From Mycolicibacterium goodii (GTDB lineage Bacteria; Actinomycetota; Actinomycetes; Mycobacteriales; Mycobacteriaceae): DNA of 64,000 nucleotides. Below are positions 1 through 13,496 of this stretch, piece by piece (positions within the stretch are counted from its first letter, which is position 1; each line of letters starts with the position of its first letter). The stretch spans positions 2,852,001-2,916,000 of the forward strand of contig NZ_CP012150.1 of NCBI RefSeq assembly GCF_001187505.1. Reading direction: 5' to 3'. The notes beneath the pieces were generated by a model. It saw nothing but the letters and a program-made list of their open reading frames with translations. It was not told the origin of the DNA and ran no database searches. Made by a program: the position numbers and the translations under genes.

Positions 1-1258
1 CCAGCACCGCGCCGTAACGCCAATCGCGTCGCACCACCGCCCGCCACAACGCCCAGCCGAGGACCGGCACCGCGATGAACCACATGGCCGGCGTGCCGAC
101 GAGCATCACGGCCTTGACGCAGGACTGCGCGCCGCAGCCGGGCACATCCTGGTTGTCGATCGCGTACAGCACCGGCCGCAGCGACATCGGCCAGGTCCAC
201 GGCTTCGACTCCCACGGATGGTGATTGCCGTCGGCGTTGGTCAGCCCGGAGTGAAAACGATAGGCCGCATAGGTGTAATGCCACAGTGAGCGCAGCGCAT
301 CGGGAATCGGCAAGATGCTGTCCTGCCCGATCGAGCGCCCGACCTCATAGCGGTTGACGGCGGTCTCGGAGGCGAACCACGGCCCGTACGACGCCAGATA
401 CACCGCGAACGGGATCAACCCGAACACATACGCCGCGGGCCCGAGATCGCGGCGCAGCGTGCCCCGCCACGGGTGCGGCACGTGGTACTGCTTGCGCGCG
501 ATCGCGTCGAACACGAGCGTCATGACGCCGAAGAACAATACGAAATACAGGCCCGACCATTTCGTCGCACATGCCAGCCCCAGCAGCACCCCCGCACCGA
601 AACGCCACCACCGCACACCCAGGCGCGGACCCCAACGGGTCTCGGCGATGCGGCCGTCGAGGAACGCGTTGTACATGCGCTCGCGCACCTGGTCGCGGTC
701 GACCATGAGGCACGCGAACGCGGCCACCATGAACATCACCAGAAAGACATCGAGCAGCGCCGTGCGTGACGAAACGAAGCTCACCCCGTCGGCGATGATC
801 AACAACCCGGCGATCGCGCCCACCAGCGTCGAGCGGCTGATCCGCCGGGCGATGCGCGTCACCAGCATCACGATGATGACGCCGCACACCGCACCCGAGA
901 ACCGCCAGCCCAGACCGTTGTAGCCGAACAGCCACTCGCCGATGGCGATCAACTGCTTGCCCACAGGTGGATGCACCACCAGGCCGTAGCCCGGATTGTC
1001 CTCGACACCGTAGTTGTGCAGCAGCTGCCAGGCCTGCGGCGCGTAGTGCTTCTCGTCGAAGATCGGGGTGCCCGCATCGGTGGGCGACCCGAGGTTCAAG
1101 AACCGGCTGATGGCGGCAAGCGCGGTGATCAGAGCCGTCATCACCCAGCCCTGCGCGCGGTCGAGCGGACCGAAATCAGGTGGCGGGATCACCGGCCCGG
1201 GACTGATCAGCGGAGCCGAGCGACCAGCCGTCGGCGTATCGGTGTCGAGGGCGGTCAC
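1..1258 (-). CDS. pmt: Protein O-mannosyltransferase Pmt, 3' end cut by the window edge
   Basis: This is a polytopic membrane enzyme of the PMT family (GT39). The family moves mannose from polyprenyl-phosphate-mannose to Ser/Thr of exported proteins on the outer face of the membrane. About 419 codons are present; the gene runs off the left edge, so the C terminus is missing. The N-terminal region carries FDEKHYAPQAW, the acidic loop motif of this family, followed by VVHPPVGKQLI and hydrophobic segments such as VIIVMLVTRIA. I chose GTG at 1258 because a TACGAT hexamer lies 7 nt upstream, so the mRNA could begin at the start codon. It is divergent from rsmI by 24 nt, as in other mycobacteria. 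Confidence 0.93.
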   Translation of the reverse strand, partial: MTALDTDTPTAGRSAPLISPGPVIPPPDFGPLDRAQGWVMTALITALAAISRFLNLGSPTDAGTPIFDEKHYAPQAWQLLHNYGVEDNPGYGLVVHPPVGKQLIAIGEWLFGYNGLGWRFSGAVCGVIIVMLVTRIARRISRSTLVGAIAGLLIIADGVSFVSSRTALLDVFLVMFMVAAFACLMVDRDQVRERMYNAFLDGRIAETRWGPRLGVRWWRFGAGVLLGLACATKWSGLYFVLFFGVMTLVFDAIARKQYHVPHPWRGTLRRDLGPAAYVFGLIPFAVYLASYGPWFASETAVNRYEVGRSIGQDSILPIPDALRSLWHYTYAAYRFHSGLTNADGNHHPWESKPWTWPMSLRPVLYAIDNQDVPGCGAQSCVKAVMLVGTPAMWFIAVPVLGWALWRAVVRRDWRYGAVL

Positions 1259-1265
1259 GCAAGCG

Positions 1266-1275
1266 ATCGTAGGCT
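1266..1275. promoter_or_regulatory. Overlapping divergent -10 elements for pmt and rsmI
   Basis: On the plus strand TAGGCT (1270-1275) lies 7 nt before the rsmI GTG. On the minus strand TACGAT (1271-1266) lies 7 nt before the pmt GTG. The hexamers share the TA base pairs at 1270-1271. Both fit the TANNNT mycobacterial -10, and both mRNAs would be leaderless. Seen in sequence; the promoter role is inference. Confidence 0.55.
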
Positions 1276-1282
1276 GTCGGTC

Positions 1283-2119
1283 GTGACACTCGGCAAACTG
1301 CTGATCGGCGCCACGCCGTTGGGCCAGCCGTCAGATGCGTCGGCGCGGCTGGTCAGCGCGCTGAAACAGGCCGACATCGTCGCCGCCGAGGACACCCGGC
1401 GGATCCGGGCGCTCGCGCAGGCGCTCGACGTCACACCGGCCGGGCGGGTGCTCAGCTTCTTCGACCAGAACGAGGCCGGCCGCGTGCCCGGGCTGGTCGA
1501 GGAGATCGCGGCGGGCGCGACCGTGCTGGTGGTCAGCGACGCGGGCATGCCGCTGATCAACGACCCTGGCTATCGACTCGTCGCGGCCTGTGTGGACGCC
1601 GGGCTGCCGGTCAGCTGCCTCCCTGGACCGTCGGCGGTGACCACGGCCCTTGCGGTGTCCGGTCTGGCGTCCGACCGGTTCTGCTTCGAGGGCTTCGCAC
1701 CACGCAAACACGCCGCCCGCATGACCTGGTTGCGCACGCTCGCCAACGAGACCCGCACGAGCGTGTTCTTCGAGTCACCGCGCCGGCTCGCCGAGACGCT
1801 GCACGACGCGGTCGACGCTCTTGGCTCCGATCGTCGCGTGGTGGTGTGCCGCGAGCTGACGAAGACCCACGAGGAGATCAAGCGCGGCACACTGGCCGAA
1901 CTTGCGGAGTGGGCCGACGACGGCGTGCTGGGGGAGATCACCGTGGTGCTGGCCGGTGCGACGCCGACGGCGGATCTGCCGACGCTCGTGGCCGAAGTCG
2001 AGGAACTGGTCGCGGCGGGCACCCGGGTGAAGGACGCGTGCGGGCAGGTGATCGCCGACCATCCTGGCGCGCCGTCCAAGCGTGAGCTCTACGACGCGGT
2101 GCTGCGCGCGAGGGAGTGA
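1283..2119 (+). CDS. rsmI: 16S rRNA (cytidine-1402-2'-O)-methyltransferase RsmI
   Basis: RsmI is a SAM-dependent tetrapyrrole-methylase-fold enzyme that 2'-O-methylates C1402 of 16S rRNA in the decoding centre. The 278-residue product has the usual length. It opens with TLGKLLIGATPLGQPSD, with the family's G-N/P-L-G element, and carries VSDAGMPLINDPGYRLV and the LPGPSAVTTALAVSGL signature. GTG at 1283 is chosen because the family N terminus starts exactly here and a -10-like TAGGCT sits 7 nt before it. Its 3' end overlaps pabB on the other strand by 31 nt, so the two genes converge. Confidence 0.95.
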   Translation: MTLGKLLIGATPLGQPSDASARLVSALKQADIVAAEDTRRIRALAQALDVTPAGRVLSFFDQNEAGRVPGLVEEIAAGATVLVVSDAGMPLINDPGYRLVAACVDAGLPVSCLPGPSAVTTALAVSGLASDRFCFEGFAPRKHAARMTWLRTLANETRTSVFFESPRRLAETLHDAVDALGSDRRVVVCRELTKTHEEIKRGTLAELAEWADDGVLGEITVVLAGATPTADLPTLVAEVEELVAAGTRVKDACGQVIADHPGAPSKRELYDAVLRARE

Positions 2120-3345
2120 GGCCCGACGGCAGGCCCAGCCCCCACGATGCTCGCGGCCTTGTGTAGGCACTCTTCCCACTCGCGGTCCGGGTCGGAGTCC
2201 GCGGTGATACCGCCGCCCACGCCGAGCACCGCGGAACCGTCGGCGCCGAACTCCACGGTGCGGATCGCGACGTTCAACTCGCACCCGGCGACCGGTGAGG
2301 CAAGACCGACCGTGCCACAGTAGATTCCCCGCCGGCCGGGCTCCCAGATGCGCAGCAATTCACGGGCCCGGCCCTTCGGGGTTCCCGTGACGGATGCGGG
2401 CGGGAACGCGGCATCGAGCAGTGCGCCCATGGGCACGCCGGTGTCGACCTCGGCGGTCACGGTCGACACCAGATGCCACACGCCCGGTGCGGGCTTGACC
2501 GCGAGAAGTTCGGGCACGGTCACCGATCCGGTGCACGCGACGCGACCGAGGTCGTTGCGCACCAGGTCGACGATCATGATGTTCTCGGCGACATCTTTGG
2601 CCGACGCCAGCAGTCCGGCCGGGTCCGCGTGGCGCGGCAGTGTCCCCTTGATCGGGCTCGACGACACCGACGATCCGCGTCGGCTCAGAAACAGTTCCGG
2701 CGACAGCGACGCCACGGCACCCCATTGGCCTGCCACGTACGCCGCGCGTGCCGGCGCGGTGCGGGCCACGGCGTCGGCGAAGAAGTCCAACGGCGAGCCG
2801 TCGAGACGCCCGGTGAATCGCGTGCACACGCACGCCTGATACACCTCGCCCGCCGCGATGGCCTGCAGGCATGCCACCACGCCACGGCGGTGCACACCAC
2901 GATCCGGCGCCACCCAGTGCACGGCGTTGGGCCGCGAAGGCGTCGGCTCCAGCGCGCGCAACCAATCGGGAACCGGTGCGCCACTGAGGCTTTCGTACCA
3001 CCACCGGCCGTCGACGTCCTGGCGCAGCACGCAGTCCGACCAGCCGCCCGCGGCCTGCGGGATGCGCGGAGCGGTCTCCGCCGCCCCGGGGTCCGGATAG
3101 GACAGATAACCGAACCAGCCACCGCCCACGGCGGTGCCGACACAAGCAGGCTGCGGCACGTCGAACACCGCGTCGGGTTCAACGGGCAGCGCCGTCACCG
3201 TCGGCGCGATGACGGCGCGGGAACCGAACCAGTCGCCGATCAGCGCTGCCGGCGGCGCCAGCCCGGCGGCCGACGCGGCGGCGGCGACGCTGCGCAACAC
3301 GGCGGGGGCCGCCCCGTCCGGCGGGCAGAACCGCTCGATCCGCAT
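2089..3345 (-). CDS. pabB: Aminodeoxychorismate synthase component I (PabB)
   Basis: PabB converts chorismate plus glutamine-derived ammonia to 4-amino-4-deoxychorismate on the way to p-aminobenzoate and folate. The 418-residue product has the chorismate-binding C-terminal fold, with SSPIKGTLPRHAD (the PIKGT motif that separates PabB and TrpE groups), DLVRNDLGRV and SVTGTPKGRARELL. ATG at 3345 begins MRIERF; the frame stays open upstream but loses protein character there. The gene converges on rsmI and follows the sigma-factor gene by 20 nt on the same strand, though the functions look unrelated. Confidence 0.93.
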   Translation of the reverse strand: MRIERFCPPDGAAPAVLRSVAAAASAAGLAPPAALIGDWFGSRAVIAPTVTALPVEPDAVFDVPQPACVGTAVGGGWFGYLSYPDPGAAETAPRIPQAAGGWSDCVLRQDVDGRWWYESLSGAPVPDWLRALEPTPSRPNAVHWVAPDRGVHRRGVVACLQAIAAGEVYQACVCTRFTGRLDGSPLDFFADAVARTAPARAAYVAGQWGAVASLSPELFLSRRGSSVSSSPIKGTLPRHADPAGLLASAKDVAENIMIVDLVRNDLGRVACTGSVTVPELLAVKPAPGVWHLVSTVTAEVDTGVPMGALLDAAFPPASVTGTPKGRARELLRIWEPGRRGIYCGTVGLASPVAGCELNVAIRTVEFGADGSAVLGVGGGITADSDPDREWEECLHKAASIVGAGPAVGPHSLARSTAS

Positions 3346-3365
3346 GCCATCAGCGTGGCAGATGG

Positions 3366-4277
3366 CTACCGGCTGATCACCCGCGGGATGTCGACACCGG
3401 CCAGCTTGTCCGGGTTGCGCATCGCATAGAAGTGCGTGATGCGCCCGTCGACGATCTCGATGGTGATCACGCCCTCGAAGCTGTCGTCGAGGTACAGCTT
3501 GAGCGCGGGGGCGTTGTTGTACATCGCCGGTTCGACCCGTACGCCCCCACCGCCAAGGCGCACCAGACCGGAGACCAGGCGGGCCACGGCGTCGGCACCC
3601 GACACCGGACGGCGCGCGGCGCTGCGCTTGCCCGCACTGTCGGCGGTCCACACCACATCGGGGGCCAGCAGCTCCATGAGCGCGTCCATGTCACCGGTCG
3701 CCGCCGCGGTGAAGAACCGCTGGGTGATCTCCATCGACACCTGTGGGTCGACCGGTTCGAAACGTTTACGACGCGACTGCACGTGGTTGCGCGCGCGGTG
3801 CGCCATCTGGCGCACCGCGGTCGTGGATTTGCCGATGGTGGAGGCGATCTCGTCGTGGCTGAAGCCGAACACGTCGTGCAGCACGAACACGGCCCGCTCA
3901 TCCGGGGTGAGGGTTTCGAGCACCACCAGCATCGCCATCGAGACCGATTCGGCGAGCACCACATCCGAGGACGCATCTTCGGCCTGGGCCACCAGCAGCG
4001 GTTCGGGCAGCCACGGGCCCACGTACTCCTCGCGCAGGCGCGAGCGGGCGCGCAGCGCGTTGAGCGACTGGCGGGTGACCAACTTGGCCAGATAGGCCTT
4101 GGTGTCGGTCACCGTGCCCAGGTCGACCTCGGCCCAGCGCAGGTAACTCTCCTGCAGCACATCGTCGGATTCGGTTGCCGTGCCGAGGATCTCGTATGCG
4201 ATGGTGAACAGCAGCGGCCGCAGGGCGGTGAACCGCTCGGCATGCTCGGTCGAGTTACCTGCGCTGGGATCGGTCAT
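3366..4277 (-). CDS. ECF41-type extracytoplasmic sigma factor (SigJ-like)
   Basis: This is an alternative RNA polymerase sigma factor of 303 residues. Sigma region 2 (about residues 15-80, RPLLFTIAYEILG to SDDVLQESYLRW) and region 4 (about 115-165, LTPDERAVFVLHDVFGFSHDEIA) are followed by a SnoaL/NTF2-like C-terminal domain. The linker GPWLPEPLLVAQ and the late NPDKL motif are hallmarks of the ECF41 group, whose C-terminal domain tunes activity in place of a classic anti-sigma factor. The start at 4277 overlaps the upstream oxidoreductase stop by 4 nt (ATGA), so the two are translationally coupled. ECF41 factors typically pair with an oxidoreductase, epimerase or decarboxylase gene. M. tuberculosis SigJ is the nearest named relative I know; orthology is not proven. 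Confidence 0.9.
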   Translation of the reverse strand: MTDPSAGNSTEHAERFTALRPLLFTIAYEILGTATESDDVLQESYLRWAEVDLGTVTDTKAYLAKLVTRQSLNALRARSRLREEYVGPWLPEPLLVAQAEDASSDVVLAESVSMAMLVVLETLTPDERAVFVLHDVFGFSHDEIASTIGKSTTAVRQMAHRARNHVQSRRKRFEPVDPQVSMEITQRFFTAAATGDMDALMELLAPDVVWTADSAGKRSAARRPVSGADAVARLVSGLVRLGGGGVRVEPAMYNNAPALKLYLDDSFEGVITIEIVDGRITHFYAMRNPDKLAGVDIPRVISR

Positions 4278-5467
4278 CGGCGTGCAGCTCCCACGGTTTC
4301 CTTGCCTACCTCGGCGAGTTGGCGGGCGCGGTTGCGACCCTTGAACCAGAAATAGGATCCCGGCTTGCGGCCCTCCTTGGCCAGGAACGTCAGCGTGGCC
4401 TTGCACACCGTCTCCTTGACCGCCGCACCGGCACGTCCGCCGATGTACACCCGTCGCGGCGTGTCATCGGAGTGCGCGATCTGCACGGTGCCGTAGATGC
4501 GCCCGACGCTCACGCACTGCCCCGTGAAGGCCTGGTTGAGCACCGCCGGTTCGGTCCCGGCGATGCGCGCCAGCACGGTTTCGGCGGCCTGCACACCCAT
4601 CGGGCTCGCGGCCTGGCAGCTCATCCGCAGCGGGATGCCCGACGGGGACGCCGCATCACCCGCGGCGAGGATGCGGTCGTCGTCGACACTGGTCAGGGTC
4701 TCGTCGGTGATCAACCGGCCCACTTCATCGGTGGTGAGACCGCTGGCCGCGGCCAGCCCGGGCACCCCGAAGCCGGTGGTCCACACCGTCACCGCGCTGG
4801 GCAGTTGCCTGCCGTCGGCCAGCGTCACCTCGGTGGCGCCGACGGAGGCCACCAGGACGTCGGGTCCGTCGACGATGGTCACGCCCAGCTTGGTGAGCGC
4901 CTTGACCACCGAGCGGCGGGCCTGCACGCCCAGCGACGCGCCGACGACGTCGGTGACAAGGGTGACCGAGCGGCCGGCCTCGGCGAACTCGCCCGCGGCC
5001 TCGATCCCGGTGAGGCCACCGCCGACGACGACGATCGGCGCGGACATCGGCACGTCCTGCAGGCGCGCACGCAGACGCTGCGCCTGTTCGAATTCGCTGA
5101 GCGGATAGGCATGTTCGGCCGCGCCGGGCACCGACCTCGGCACCCCGCCGGTGCTGCCGACGGCGTACAGCAGGTAGTCGTAGTCGAGCACGTCGCCGGA
5201 GGCGAGCTGCAGCTGACGGATCGGGGCGTCGATGCGTTCGACGCTGTCCACCAGCAGGCGCACCCGGTCACCCAGCAGGGTGTCGTAGCCGGCCGTGGCG
5301 TTGTGGTTGCCCGCCGCCAACTGGTGCAGGCGGATGCGTTCGACGAACTCCGGTCGCGGGTTGACCAGGGTGATGGTCGCGCGCTCTGCCTTCTGCAGAT
5401 GGTTCGCGGCCAGCACCCCGGCGTAGCCGCCGCCGATCACGACGATGTGAGGGGCCTTCGGCGTCAT
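4274..5467 (-). CDS. FAD-dependent pyridine nucleotide oxidoreductase (NDH-2-like)
   Basis: The 397-residue flavoprotein belongs to the NDH-2/ferredoxin-reductase-like family. An N-terminal FAD-binding Rossmann fold (IVVIGGGYAGVLAAN, residues 7-21) is followed by a second dinucleotide fold (IVVVGGGLTGIEAAGEFAE, about 150-168) and a late FAD contact around DDDRILAAGDAA. I see no long C-terminal amphipathic or membrane segment, so it need not be a respiratory NADH dehydrogenase. It is cotranscribed and coupled with the ECF41 sigma gene and preceded by a matching ECF41-type promoter, so it is probably the main target of that sigma factor. The substrate is unknown. Confidence 0.85.
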   Translation of the reverse strand: MTPKAPHIVVIGGGYAGVLAANHLQKAERATITLVNPRPEFVERIRLHQLAAGNHNATAGYDTLLGDRVRLLVDSVERIDAPIRQLQLASGDVLDYDYLLYAVGSTGGVPRSVPGAAEHAYPLSEFEQAQRLRARLQDVPMSAPIVVVGGGLTGIEAAGEFAEAGRSVTLVTDVVGASLGVQARRSVVKALTKLGVTIVDGPDVLVASVGATEVTLADGRQLPSAVTVWTTGFGVPGLAAASGLTTDEVGRLITDETLTSVDDDRILAAGDAASPSGIPLRMSCQAASPMGVQAAETVLARIAGTEPAVLNQAFTGQCVSVGRIYGTVQIAHSDDTPRRVYIGGRAGAAVKETVCKATLTFLAKEGRKPGSYFWFKGRNRARQLAEVGKETVGAARR

Positions 5468-5503
5468 GGTGTCTCTCCTTCTCGAATGGGCTTGTGCCCT
5501 CAA

Positions 5504-5530
5504 GACACCGCGCGTCGCCGAAGTGTGACA
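5504..5530 (-). promoter_or_regulatory. Candidate ECF41 sigma-dependent promoter
   Basis: On the minus strand TGTCACA (5530-5524), 16 nt, then TGTC (5507-5504) lies about 37 nt before the oxidoreductase ATG. The published ECF41 consensus is TGTCACA, 16 nt, CGTC, so only one position differs. This supports autoregulation of the oxidoreductase-sigma operon. The motif is seen; the use is inferred. Confidence 0.65.
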
Positions 5531-5563
5531 GATCCGCGCCGAATGTGGCTCAGATCACCCCGA

Positions 5564-8462
<2,899 letters not shown>

Positions 8463-8470
8463 TTGCATCC

Positions 8471-8480
8471 ACCTTATGGT
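8471..8480. promoter_or_regulatory. Overlapping divergent -10 elements for metG and tatD
   Basis: TATGGT (8475-8480, plus) precedes the tatD GTG by 6 nt. TAAGGT (8476-8471, minus) precedes the metG ATG by 8 nt. The hexamers share the TA pairs at 8475-8476, the same geometry as at pmt/rsmI. Seen in sequence; the role is inferred. Confidence 0.55.
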
Positions 8481-8486
8481 GTTGCG

Positions 8487-10560
<2,074 letters not shown>

Positions 10561-10595
10561 CTATTCGACTGCTCGGGCGGACCGAGATACGACGC

Positions 10596-11501
10596 TTGGC
10601 GAAAGAGATCGACTTTCGCCCACGAAAGGCATTCGGACAGAACTTCGTCCACGATGCCAACACGGTGCGGCGCATCGTGTCGGCCTCTGGGGTCCACCGG
10701 AACGACCATGTCCTCGAGGTCGGGCCAGGACTCGGTTCTCTGACTCTGGCGCTGCTGGATCGGGGGGCCCGCGTCACCGCGGTGGAGATCGATCCGCTGC
10801 TGGCGCGTCAGCTGCCGACGACGATCGCCGATCATTCGCACAGTGAGATCAACCGGCTCACCGTGCTCAACAAGGACATCCTCACGCTGCTGCCGGGTGA
10901 CCTGGCCGAGCAGCCGACGGCCCTGGTCGCGAACCTGCCGTACAACGTGGCGGTGCCCGCGTTGCTGCATCTGCTGGCCGAGTTCCCGACCATCCGGTCG
11001 GTGATGGTCATGGTGCAGGCCGAGGTGGCCGAGCGCCTGGCCGCCGAACCGGGCGGCAAGGACTACGGCGTGCCGAGCGCCAAGGTGCGGTTCTACGGAA
11101 ACGTCCGCAGGCACGGCATGGTGTCGCCGACGGTGTTCTGGCCCATCCCGCGGGTGTACTCGGGGCTGGTGAGGATTGACCGGTACGAGACCCCGCCGTG
11201 GCCGATGGACGAGGCCTTCCGCGACGAGGTGTTCAGCCTCATCGACATCGGCTTCGCGCAGCGCCGCAAGACCTCGCGCAACGCGTTCGCCGAGTGGGCC
11301 GGCGGTGGCAACGAGTCGGCCGAGCGCCTGCTGGCCGCCAGCATCGACCCGGCGCGTCGCGGCGAGACGTTGAGCGTCAACGACTTCGTCCGGTTGCTGC
11401 AACGCACCAAGGAAGCGCTGGGCGAAAACTACAACAAGCTGGCCTCCAGGTCGTCGGCAACGAGCCCCTCGGTGTCCTCCGAGGTGTCCGCCGAGGCCTG
11501 A
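10596..11501 (+). CDS. ksgA: 16S rRNA dimethyladenosine transferase KsgA (RsmA)
   Basis: KsgA dimethylates two adjacent adenines near the 3' end of 16S rRNA during small-subunit maturation. The 301-residue product has the SAM motif [13 protein letters not shown], the acidic [11 protein letters not shown] and the catalytic [10 protein letters not shown] motif. TTG at 10596 is the only ordinary start after an in-frame stop at 10536; homology to the M. tuberculosis protein appears to reach further upstream through [14 protein letters not shown], so a rarer start (CTG at 10557) overlapping rpfB is possible. It lies 35 nt after rpfB in the same operon. Confidence 0.93.
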   Translation: MAKEIDFRPRKAFGQNFVHDANTVRRIVSASGVHRNDHVLEVGPGLGSLTLALLDRGARVTAVEIDPLLARQLPTTIADHSHSEINRLTVLNKDILTLLPGDLAEQPTALVANLPYNVAVPALLHLLAEFPTIRSVMVMVQAEVAERLAAEPGGKDYGVPSAKVRFYGNVRRHGMVSPTVFWPIPRVYSGLVRIDRYETPPWPMDEAFRDEVFSLIDIGFAQRRKTSRNAFAEWAGGGNESAERLLAASIDPARRGETLSVNDFVRLLQRTKEALGENYNKLASRSSATSPSVSSEVSAEA

Positions 11502-11517
11502 GCCGGCCTGCGCCGAG

Positions 11518-11566
11518 ACCGGCGAAATGGTGCCCGACGGTGTCCGTCGGCGGCCATTTCGCCGGT
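11518..11566. terminator. Nested two-tier hairpin between ksgA and the kinase gene
   Basis: A perfect 13-bp outer stem (11518-11530 with 11554-11566) encloses a perfect 7-bp inner stem, CCGACGG (11534-11540) with CCGTCGG (11544-11550). It is followed by TTCGTGTTT. It sits between convergent genes and could stop transcription from both sides. Confidence 0.6.
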
Positions 11567-11608
11567 TTCGTGTTTGCCGGCCGTTGTTTTTCGGTTGTCA
11601 TTCGAGTG

Positions 11609-12466
11609 TCATTCCAGTGCGGTGGCCAACTGTTCGACGAACTCCGCACACGATTCGTGACGGCGCTCGGGATCTTTTGCCAATGCCTTCGCGAATATCG
11701 AATCCACGGCGTGCGGGATCCAATCCGCCCGATCCGAAATCCGCGGCGGCGGGCTGTTCAGATGTTGGTCGATCATCTTCATCGCGGTGGTCGCGGTGAA
11801 CGGCGGCAGCCCGGTGAGGATCTCCACCGCCGTGCAGGCCAACGCGTACCGGTCGGTGGCCGCCGAGAGCACCCGCCCGGAGATCAGTTCCGGTGCCGAG
11901 TAGGGCAGCGACGCCTGCACCTGCGGCCGGGGTGCCGCGGCCTGATGCGTGATGCGGCGGGCCGGGTCGAGGGTGAGACGTCCGGTGGAGTCGGCGGCAA
12001 GGCGCGCCGCGACGTCCTCGGCGAGCGAGTGTGCGACGCCGAAGTCGATCAACACCGCCCGTGAAAAAGGTTTGTCCGCAAGGATATTGGTTGGTTTGAC
12101 GTCGCTGTGCACGATGCCGAGCCGGTGCACGTGGTCCAGCGCGTCGGCGATCTGCCGCAGCGCGGCGAGTTGATCTGCCCGCGCGGCCAGGCTGGTGACG
12201 GGCCTGCCGTCGACGAACTCCATGGCCAGCCAGTCCCGCCCCGCCGAGTACATCGCGACGACGTTGGGGTGCTGCGCACGGCAGGCGAACTCGTACTCGC
12301 GGCGCAGCTTCTCCAGGTGCGCGGGGTCGCGGTGCGAATCGTTGAGCACCTTGAGCGCGACCGGGCGGCCCGCGGCGTCGCGGGCCCGGTACACCACGGC
12401 CCAGCCGCCGCGACCCGCCACGTCCTCGACGGCGAATCCCGCGATGCGCTCGCCGGGTGACACCAC
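11609..12466 (-). CDS. Soluble Ser/Thr protein kinase (Hanks type)
   Basis: This is a eukaryote-like Ser/Thr kinase of 285 residues. Visible are the glycine loop AGRGGWAVVY, the ATP lysine in VALKVL, the catalytic loop HSDVKPTNIL and DFGVA. The loop has HSD in place of HRD, making it a non-RD kinase that may not need activation-loop phosphorylation. There is no membrane or sensor segment, so unlike PknA/B it should be cytosolic. GTG at 12466 is chosen because TAAGCT ends 6 nt upstream (leaderless); GTG at 12472 touches that hexamer. It lies antiparallel between ksgA and ispE, which are adjacent and co-oriented in M. tuberculosis. The substrate is unknown. Confidence 0.85.
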   Translation of the reverse strand: MVSPGERIAGFAVEDVAGRGGWAVVYRARDAAGRPVALKVLNDSHRDPAHLEKLRREYEFACRAQHPNVVAMYSAGRDWLAMEFVDGRPVTSLAARADQLAALRQIADALDHVHRLGIVHSDVKPTNILADKPFSRAVLIDFGVAHSLAEDVAARLAADSTGRLTLDPARRITHQAAAPRPQVQASLPYSAPELISGRVLSAATDRYALACTAVEILTGLPPFTATTAMKMIDQHLNSPPPRISDRADWIPHAVDSIFAKALAKDPERRHESCAEFVEQLATALE

Positions 12467-12472
12467 CCACAC

Positions 12473-12478
12473 AGCTTA
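12473..12478 (-). promoter_or_regulatory. -10 element of the kinase gene (leaderless)
   Basis: TAAGCT on the minus strand ends 6 nt before GTG 12466. This decides the start in favour of 12466 over 12472. Inference from the TANNNT motif and spacing. Confidence 0.45.
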
Positions 12479-12520
12479 GGGATCGGCGCCGTGATACAGC
12501 GGCGAGACGGCTCACGGCGA

Positions 12521-12526
12521 TAGGGT
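12521..12526 (+). promoter_or_regulatory. -10 element of ispE (leaderless)
   Basis: TAGGGT ends 7 nt before GTG 12534, the standard distance for a leaderless mycobacterial mRNA. The alternative GTG at 12528 is only 1 nt from the hexamer and would lie upstream of the transcript. Confidence 0.5.
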
Positions 12527-12533
12527 CGTGGCC

Positions 12534-13496
12534 GTGTCCGCATCCGATGGCAGTACCGCGTCCGAGTGGGTGACCACCGGTTCGGTCACCGTGCGCGTGC
12601 CCGGCAAGGTGAACCTGTACCTGTCCGTCGGCGATGTGCGTGACGACGGGTACCACGATCTGACGACGGTGTTCCACGCGGTCTCACTGCTCGACGAGGT
12701 GACGGTCCGCAACGCCGATGTGCTGTCGCTGCAGATGTCGGGTGAGGGGTCCGAGACGCTGCCCGTCGACGAGCGGAACCTGGCCTGGCGGGCCGCCGAA
12801 CTCATGGCCGAGCACGTCGGCCGGGCCCCGGATGTCGCGATCACCATCGAGAAGTCGATCCCGGTGGCAGGCGGTATGGCAGGCGGCAGCGCCGACGCGG
12901 CGGGTGTGCTGGTCGCGATGAACACGCTGTGGGAGCTCGGGGTGCCGCGGCGGGATCTGCACGCGTTGGCCGCCCAGCTGGGCAGCGACGTGCCGTTCGC
13001 GCTGCACGGCGGCACCGCGTTGGGGTCCGGACGCGGTGAGGAACTCGCGACGGTGCTGGCGCGCAACACGTTCCACTGGGTGTTGGCGTTCGCGCACCGC
13101 GGCCTGTCGACCCCCAAGGTGTTCGGCGAGCTCGACCGGCTGCGCGCGGACGCCACGCGCGGTCTGCCGCGTGCCGACGAGCCCGAGCCGGTGCTGGCCG
13201 CGCTGGCCTCCGGTGACCCGGCCGAGCTGGCGGCGCTGCTGGGCAACGATCTGCAACCCGCGGCCCTGAGCCTGTACCCGGAGCTGCGTCGCACGCTGCG
13301 CGCCGGGGTCGAGGCGGGCGCGCTGGCCGGCATGGTGTCGGGTTCCGGTCCGACGTGTGCGTTCCTGTGTGCGTCGGCGTCGGCCGCTGTCGACGTCGGC
13401 ATCCAGCTGTCGGGCGCCGGGGTGTGCCGCACCGTGCGCGTCGCGAGCGGACCGGTGCACGGCGCGCACGTGGTGCCCGCTCCTTCGGCGTCCTGA
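12534..13496 (+). CDS. ispE: 4-diphosphocytidyl-2-C-methyl-D-erythritol kinase IspE
   Basis: IspE is a GHMP-family kinase of the MEP isoprenoid pathway; it phosphorylates CDP-methylerythritol with ATP. The 320-residue product starts with [22 protein letters not shown] (the lysine and histidine that bind substrate) and carries the ATP glycine loop [15 protein letters not shown] and the late GSGPTCAFL motif. The start at GTG 12534 follows from the -10 spacing. In M. tuberculosis it is third in the rpfB-ksgA-ispE operon; here the antiparallel kinase gene and a terminator-like hairpin separate it, so it has its own promoter. Confidence 0.95.
   Translation: MSASDGSTASEWVTTGSVTVRVPGKVNLYLSVGDVRDDGYHDLTTVFHAVSLLDEVTVRNADVLSLQMSGEGSETLPVDERNLAWRAAELMAEHVGRAPDVAITIEKSIPVAGGMAGGSADAAGVLVAMNTLWELGVPRRDLHALAAQLGSDVPFALHGGTALGSGRGEELATVLARNTFHWVLAFAHRGLSTPKVFGELDRLRADATRGLPRADEPEPVLAALASGDPAELAALLGNDLQPAALSLYPELRRTLRAGVEAGALAGMVSGSGPTCAFLCASASAAVDVGIQLSGAGVCRTVRVASGPVHGAHVVPAPSAS

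Noticed and set aside
8466..8468. ATG 8468 as the metG start.
   Set aside because: It lies 2 nt from the -10 hexamer, upstream of the expected transcript start; ATG 8462 fits spacing and family N termini better.
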